From positions 201,289 to 265,288 of the forward strand of contig NZ_FNWE01000002.1 of NCBI RefSeq assembly GCF_900104645.1: 64,000 bases of DNA, in the 5' to 3' direction. Source of the DNA: Alterileibacterium massiliense (lineage in GTDB: Bacteria; Bacillota; Clostridia; Peptostreptococcales; Anaerovoracaceae). Shown in pieces: positions 60,035-64,000 of the stretch. The notes beneath the pieces were generated by a model that had not been told where the DNA came from, ran no database searches, and saw only the letters and a program-made list of their open reading frames with translations. A program made the translations under genes and the position numbers. Each line of letters opens with the position of its first letter. Positions within the stretch are counted from its first letter, which is position 1.

Positions 60035-62380
60035 ATGGGAAAAATGTATGAAGTATCAAATAGATACAATAACTATAAAGACTACACCAAGGAATTTACC
60101 GAAGTAGGTCGTAGCATTCGTAGAATTGACGGACCTGATAAGGTAAAGGGTAAGGTTCAGTATACAGACGACCTAACTCTTCCAAGAATGGTATATGGTA
60201 AGCTTTTAAGAAGTAAGCACGCGCACGCAAAGATTATCAATATAGACTATAGCAAGGCTCTTGAGCTTGACGGAGTTCTTGGAGTTATAACAGGTGAGGA
60301 TTGCCCTATCCCATACGGAATTGTACCTCACAATGCTAATGAGCACGCTCTTGCAGTTGATAAGGTAAGAAACTGGGGAGAGCCAGTAGCAGCAGTAGCA
60401 GCTCTAACAGAGGAAATTGCAGAGAAGGCTCTTGAACTTATCGAAGTAGAATATGAAGTTCTTGAAGCAATCGTAGACCCTAGAGAAGCTGTAAAGAGAG
60501 ATGATGTAAGAATTCATGAGGACTGCCCTAACAATATTTGTTACGAGGGTGTTCAGGTATATGGAGATCCAGACAAGGCTCTTGCTGAATCAGATTTCGT
60601 ACTTGAGCAGGATTACTACTCATCATATGTAAACCATGGATTTATTGAGCCACAGTCAGCACTTGCAGACTTTGACTCAGCAACAGGCAAGCTGCATCTA
60701 TATGCAACTTGTCAGGTACCTCACTATACACACCAGCAGTTAGCTAAGGTAATGGAAATGCCACTAAGCAAGGTTAGAATTACAGTTCCTCTCATCGGAG
60801 GAGGATTCGGTGGTAAGGGTGTTGCTTCACAGGCTGACTTCTGTGCTTCACTTCTATCAAGAAAAGTTGGTAGACCAGTTAAGATTACATACGAAAGAAG
60901 TGATGTATTCGCAACAAACAATGGTAGACACCCATGCTACATGAAGATGAAGCTTGGATTTGACAAGAATGGTAAGATTACAGCTTGTGATTTCACTAAC
61001 CTAATGGACGGTGGTGCATATGCAGGTTGGGGTATCGTAGTACTATTCTATACAGCATCAATGGTACATATTCCATACAAGGTACCTAATGTAAGATTTG
61101 ATGGTAAGAGAATTTATACTAACAAGCCTACTTGCGGAGCTTTCAGAGGACTTGGAGGCGTACAGCCTAGATTCGCTATGGAGCAGATGCTAGACCAGGC
61201 AGCAGCACATTTCGGTATGGACCCATACGAAATCAGAATGCTTAATGCAGTTGAGTCAGGATATACAGCTATGAGTAAGATGTATGTTCCTCATACTGAG
61301 TACAAGAAGTGCCTGACTGAGTGTGTTGAGAAATCAGGATACCAGGAGAAACATGGTAAGCTACCTTTCGGTAAGGGTATTGGTCTATCAGGTGGTTACT
61401 ATATTTCAGGTACATCATATACACTATATCTATCATATAAGCCACACACAGTAGCAACAATCAAGGTAGATGAAGAAAATGATGTAACAGTATACTGCGG
61501 AGCTACAGATATTGGACAGGGTGTAGATATGGTTATGGCTCAGATGGCAGCTGAAACACTTGGTGTACACACTGAAGATGTTACAGTTATACCTAGAGAC
61601 ACAAAAGTATCAACATTCGACCTCGGTACATTTGCAAGCCGTCTAACATTTGCTACAGGATGGGCTATCAGACAGGCTGCAGAAAAGATTAATGCAGAGT
61701 TAAAACCTGTTGCAGCTGGAAAGCTCAATATCAGAGGTGATGAAGTTGAAGTTCAGGGTGGAGAGTTCTACAACATCTATAAGCCATGGCAGAGAGTTCC
61801 TTGGAGAGAAGTTGTATCAGCTTATATCCAGACTAATGGACCTCTTTCAAAATCAGGTCAGTTCACACCACCTAGAAGAAAGGGTATCCAGCAGGGTGGT
61901 AATATCGGACACTCACCTACATTCGGATTCAGCGCACAGATTGCTGAAGTTGACATTGACCTAGAGACAGGTAAGGTAAATGTAGTTAATATTACAGAAG
62001 CAGGTGACTGCGGAGTAGCTATTAACCCTCAGAGCGTAGAAGGACAGGTACACGGTTCTATCGGAATGGGAATGGGACAGGCTCTATATGAAGAGATGAA
62101 GATTGCTCCAGACGGCAGATTCATGAACCCATCACTTCACGATTACAAGCTACCTACAGCGCTAGATATGCCTGAAATCGATGCTAACATCGTTGAAGCT
62201 TATGACCCATCAGCACCATACGGAGCTAAGGAGTCAGGAGAGGGTCCAATTCAGCCTACAATTCCTGCTATCTTCAATGCTGTATATGATGCAATCGGCG
62301 TAAGATTTACAGAAATGCCACTCACACCTGAGAAGGTGCTAAATGCTATAAAAGAGCAGAAGGCAAAGGGCGTATTCTAA
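60035..62380 (+). CDS. Xanthine-dehydrogenase-family molybdopterin-binding subunit
   Basis: 781 residues from ATG 60035, preceded by AAAGGAGG. Motifs: VGRSIRRIDGPDKVKGKVQYTDD, the Moco loop GGGFGGKG, AFRGLGGVQPRFAMEQ, DIGQGVDMVMAQMAAE and the active-site Glu in GAKESGEGP. The aerobic CO dehydrogenase loop VAYRCSFR is absent, so it is a hydroxylase for a purine or other N-heterocycle or aromatic substrate; which one is not clear. Together with the two genes before it, it forms a three-subunit enzyme. Confidence 0.92.
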   Translation: MGKMYEVSNRYNNYKDYTKEFTEVGRSIRRIDGPDKVKGKVQYTDDLTLPRMVYGKLLRSKHAHAKIINIDYSKALELDGVLGVITGEDCPIPYGIVPHNANEHALAVDKVRNWGEPVAAVAALTEEIAEKALELIEVEYEVLEAIVDPREAVKRDDVRIHEDCPNNICYEGVQVYGDPDKALAESDFVLEQDYYSSYVNHGFIEPQSALADFDSATGKLHLYATCQVPHYTHQQLAKVMEMPLSKVRITVPLIGGGFGGKGVASQADFCASLLSRKVGRPVKITYERSDVFATNNGRHPCYMKMKLGFDKNGKITACDFTNLMDGGAYAGWGIVVLFYTASMVHIPYKVPNVRFDGKRIYTNKPTCGAFRGLGGVQPRFAMEQMLDQAAAHFGMDPYEIRMLNAVESGYTAMSKMYVPHTEYKKCLTECVEKSGYQEKHGKLPFGKGIGLSGGYYISGTSYTLYLSYKPHTVATIKVDEENDVTVYCGATDIGQGVDMVMAQMAAETLGVHTEDVTVIPRDTKVSTFDLGTFASRLTFATGWAIRQAAEKINAELKPVAAGKLNIRGDEVEVQGGEFYNIYKPWQRVPWREVVSAYIQTNGPLSKSGQFTPPRRKGIQQGGNIGHSPTFGFSAQIAEVDIDLETGKVNVVNITEAGDCGVAINPQSVEGQVHGSIGMGMGQALYEEMKIAPDGRFMNPSLHDYKLPTALDMPEIDANIVEAYDPSAPYGAKESGEGPIQPTIPAIFNAVYDAIGVRFTEMPLTPEKVLNAIKEQKAKGVF

Positions 62381-62417
62381 AAAACCATAAAGGTTAATTA
62401 TTAGATATTGCAAAAAT

Positions 62418-62455
62418 TGTTATAGGTGCTGTCACTAAAGATAGCACCTATAACA
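62418..62455 (+). terminator. Strong hairpin after the hydroxylase operon, without T run
   Basis: 16-base arms TTGTTATAGGTGCTGT... (62418-62433) and its complement (62440-62455) with one G-U pair and an ACTAAA loop. No T run follows on the plus strand; the minus-strand side has AATTTTTG, so it may stop transcripts from the right or act as a 3'-end stabiliser. Confidence 0.5.
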
Positions 62456-62620
62456 CTGTAAGATTGTAAGATATTGTAAGGAATATAAAAACCTATAAAA
62501 TATTGCAAAGAATGTTAAGGCAATATATTGTTGCGAAGAATGTAAAGACCATAAAATATTAAAAATAAAAAGACCGCATAATAAAGACCGTATAATATCG
62601 AAAAGTATTAAAACTAAAAA
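62456..62620 (+). repeat. Degenerate TAAGATATTGTAA / AAAGACCATAAAATATT local repeat
   Basis: Several imperfect copies of ATATTGTAAGGAAT, AAAATATTGCAAAGAATG and AAAGACCGTATAAT. The remainder of this 350-base spacer to 62730 is AT-rich with no recognised signal until the GGAGGAG before the next gene. Confidence 0.55.
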
Positions 62621-62730
62621 ACGAAAACACCTAAAGATATAGCGATAATAGCGATATTTATAGATAATATATAAAATTAAAAATTATAAACAAATAGGCA
62701 CTGTACAGGGTAAAAGCAGGAGGAGAATTA

Positions 62731-63177
62731 ATGCGAGATTTAAGATTTAGAGCTTGGGACGAAGGAAATAATAAAATGTATTCACCTGAGGAGCTTGAAC
62801 AGGAAAATGCAAGTGATGTTGAAAAAACCATTTATGGCTATCTTTCTTTTGGAAGTCTTATGATTTTCGATTTTAAAAATCCCGAAGAGCCTGCAGAACT
62901 TTTTCCATTGCAGAGCACAGGCTGGTATGATAACGAGCAAAAAGAAATTTTCGAGGGAGACATTGTCGAAAGTGACACTGGATTATATCAGATTATGTGG
63001 AGTGAAGAGATTGCCGGATTTATTCTTTTAGGAAATGACGGTTCAATGGCGATGGGCGGACCTTATATGTCTGATGTGTTCAAGCTAAAGGGAAATATTT
63101 ATCAAAATCCTGAATTGCTTAAGTTTGACATGAACAACATGGAAAACATGGGAAAAGCAGATAATATGAATAAATAA
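62731..63177 (+). CDS. YopX-family protein
   Basis: 148 residues. Starts RDLRFRAWDEGNNKM and has STGWYDNEQKEIFEGDIVES and GNIYQNPELL, the pattern of YopX proteins. These are common in phages and mobile elements of Firmicutes, function unknown. No other phage gene is seen here. Good ribosome binding site (GGAGGAG). Confidence 0.85.
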   Translation: MRDLRFRAWDEGNNKMYSPEELEQENASDVEKTIYGYLSFGSLMIFDFKNPEEPAELFPLQSTGWYDNEQKEIFEGDIVESDTGLYQIMWSEEIAGFILLGNDGSMAMGGPYMSDVFKLKGNIYQNPELLKFDMNNMENMGKADNMNK

Positions 63178-63228
63178 TAAAAATAAAAATAATATAGAAA
63201 AAGGATAATCAAAACAAAGAGAATTAAA

Positions 63229-63774
63229 ATGCTAGATATTAAAGAAAAAGATTTTTTTGAAAAAGCTGATGGCAAATCTGTAGATTTTTATATAGAAGAC
63301 GATATGTTTGAACTTGAGGGCAGATTTGATATAAGAGATGGCGAAGTATATATATGCGTAGTAGATGCGGTTGAACATATGCTTAAGATTTCGGGAAATG
63401 AGCTTATTGTAAAGCCTAATTATGACAGATTTACTGCGACAAGACCGGATACCGGTAAGACATTTGACCTTGAAATAAATAGAGTGTTTATCCCGCTCAT
63501 AGATCCATCTGCCTCTGATTTTAAAGAGGAATTTAACAAGGGGATCACTCAATTTTTTAATAAACCGGATGATACTCTTGTTTGGTATGATGAAGATAAG
63601 AAGAAATGGTTTATGGAGGTAAACAAAATCAATATGTACTCGACAGGAGATGTGCATGAATTTGATACCTTGGATGAATTATTTGAAAAATCACAGCAAT
63701 ATACAAAGGGAAAATGGCAATGTATCTATTTCTCTGCAGAGGTTGAAGAAGAAGGAGGTTATTTTTATGGGTAA
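63229..63774 (+). CDS. Hypothetical acidic protein
   Basis: 181 residues, rich in Asp, Glu and Phe, with no signal peptide or membrane segment. Not recognised. A weak site (AGAG) precedes the ATG. Its end overlaps the next gene by 8 bases, with AAGGAGG inside, so the two are probably made together. Confidence 0.65.
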   Translation: MLDIKEKDFFEKADGKSVDFYIEDDMFELEGRFDIRDGEVYICVVDAVEHMLKISGNELIVKPNYDRFTATRPDTGKTFDLEINRVFIPLIDPSASDFKEEFNKGITQFFNKPDDTLVWYDEDKKKWFMEVNKINMYSTGDVHEFDTLDELFEKSQQYTKGKWQCIYFSAEVEEEGGYFYG

Positions 63775-64000
63775 GCACATAATAGAAAAAAACTATCATC
63801 GACTTGATCCTGTGGGGCAAGATGAACAGTGTAAAAATTGTCAGACGACTTGCAAGACCAGTTGTAGCAGGCATCCGGCACATAATATGGGATATGAAGT
63901 TCCATATTTCATAGATGAAAAAGAAGAAGTCGTTGTAAAGAGGTTCTACGATGTAACGATAAAGAGTGTAGACGGAATCCCATGTGATCTAAAAGAGCAG
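63767..64000 (+). CDS. Cys-rich protein of unknown function (3' partial)
   Basis: Starts at ATG 63767, 8 bases after AAGGAGG, and is open to the window end (78 codons seen). A Cys motif near residues 22-33, CKNCQTTCKTSC, has spacing C-x2-C-x3-C-x3-C, like the core of SCIFF-type radical-SAM-modified peptides, but the protein continues past it (MGYEVPYFIDEKEEVVVKRF). The motif might instead bind zinc or iron. Confidence 0.6.
   Translation, partial: MGKHIIEKNYHRLDPVGQDEQCKNCQTTCKTSCSRHPAHNMGYEVPYFIDEKEEVVVKRFYDVTIKSVDGIPCDLKEQ

Noticed and set aside
60035-62380. Aerobic carbon monoxide dehydrogenase
   Set aside because: The subunit set is alike but the large subunit lacks the CO-specific VAYRCSFR loop and has AFRGLGGVQ instead.
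62731-64000. Prophage edge
   Set aside because: YopX is suggestive, but no integrase, structural, lysis or replication gene is visible in the window.

Overview
The window looks like the chromosome of a low-GC, anaerobic, amino-acid-fermenting Firmicute of the class Clostridia. The evidence is AT-rich spacers, strong AGGAGG ribosome binding sites, ferredoxin-dependent 2-oxoacid oxidoreductases, a flavodiiron-rubredoxin O2-scavenging fusion, and clostridial cell-wall-binding repeats. The style resembles the Mogibacterium/Eubacterium Family XIII group, but that placement is a guess. No rRNA, tRNA, CRISPR array, insertion sequence or replication origin was seen.

Layout. 1-6.7 kb is a cell-surface region: a transglutaminase-like wall-binding protein (cut by the window edge), a lipoprotein, an L,D-transpeptidase with wall-binding repeats, and two tandem paralogous InlB-repeat surface proteins. 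Both surface genes have a promoter whose -35/-10 spacer contains a G tract (10 G and 9 G), a classic layout for phase variation. 7-18.6 kb is housekeeping: prfA, a Sua5-type tRNA modification gene, rpiB, upp, tyrS, gpsA, a membrane-anchored EEP-family hydrolase, the flavodiiron fusion and rarA. 18.7-21.4 kb holds a DUF2254 membrane protein, a DtxR-family regulator and a class III-type Fic protein.

21.4-46.3 kb is a fermentation region with two parallel modules. Module 1 has a minus-strand 2-oxoacid:ferredoxin oxidoreductase (delta-alpha-beta-gamma) followed by a GntR regulator and an aldehyde dehydrogenase. It is divergent from a Glu/Leu-type dehydrogenase, an ADP-forming acyl-CoA synthetase, an MFS carrier and an amino-acid permease. 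Module 2 has PduL, butyrate kinase, an aminotransferase, an MFS carrier, an NhaC antiporter, a second four-subunit oxidoreductase and an IclR regulator. In both, an amino acid would be deaminated, the 2-oxoacid oxidised to acyl-CoA with reduction of ferredoxin, and the thioester used to make ATP. Module 1 would do this in one step (ADP-forming synthetase) and module 2 in two (PduL plus kinase). Three promoters of module 2 share a palindrome of the form GAAC-N3-GTTC at the same place just after the predicted start of transcription, most likely one regulon. Between the modules lies a DUF4143 ATPase gene flanked by 22-bp direct repeats.

46.4-49.2 kb holds cvpA, msrA and a gpx-ohrR peroxide-response unit with a recognisable OhrR box. 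49.3-62.4 kb is one long plus-strand molybdenum region: a MocA-type cytidylyltransferase fused to a ModE-like DNA-binding domain, a histidine phosphatase, XdhC, a MoeA-like protein, moaC, moaA, a MOSC-MogA fusion, modABC and a three-subunit xanthine-dehydrogenase-family hydroxylase. The cluster covers molybdate uptake, cofactor synthesis, cofactor finishing and the enzyme. The right end (62.7-64 kb) has a lone YopX protein, an unrecognised protein and the start of a Cys-rich protein. Many spacers consist of short degenerate local repeats whose sequence differs from spacer to spacer.
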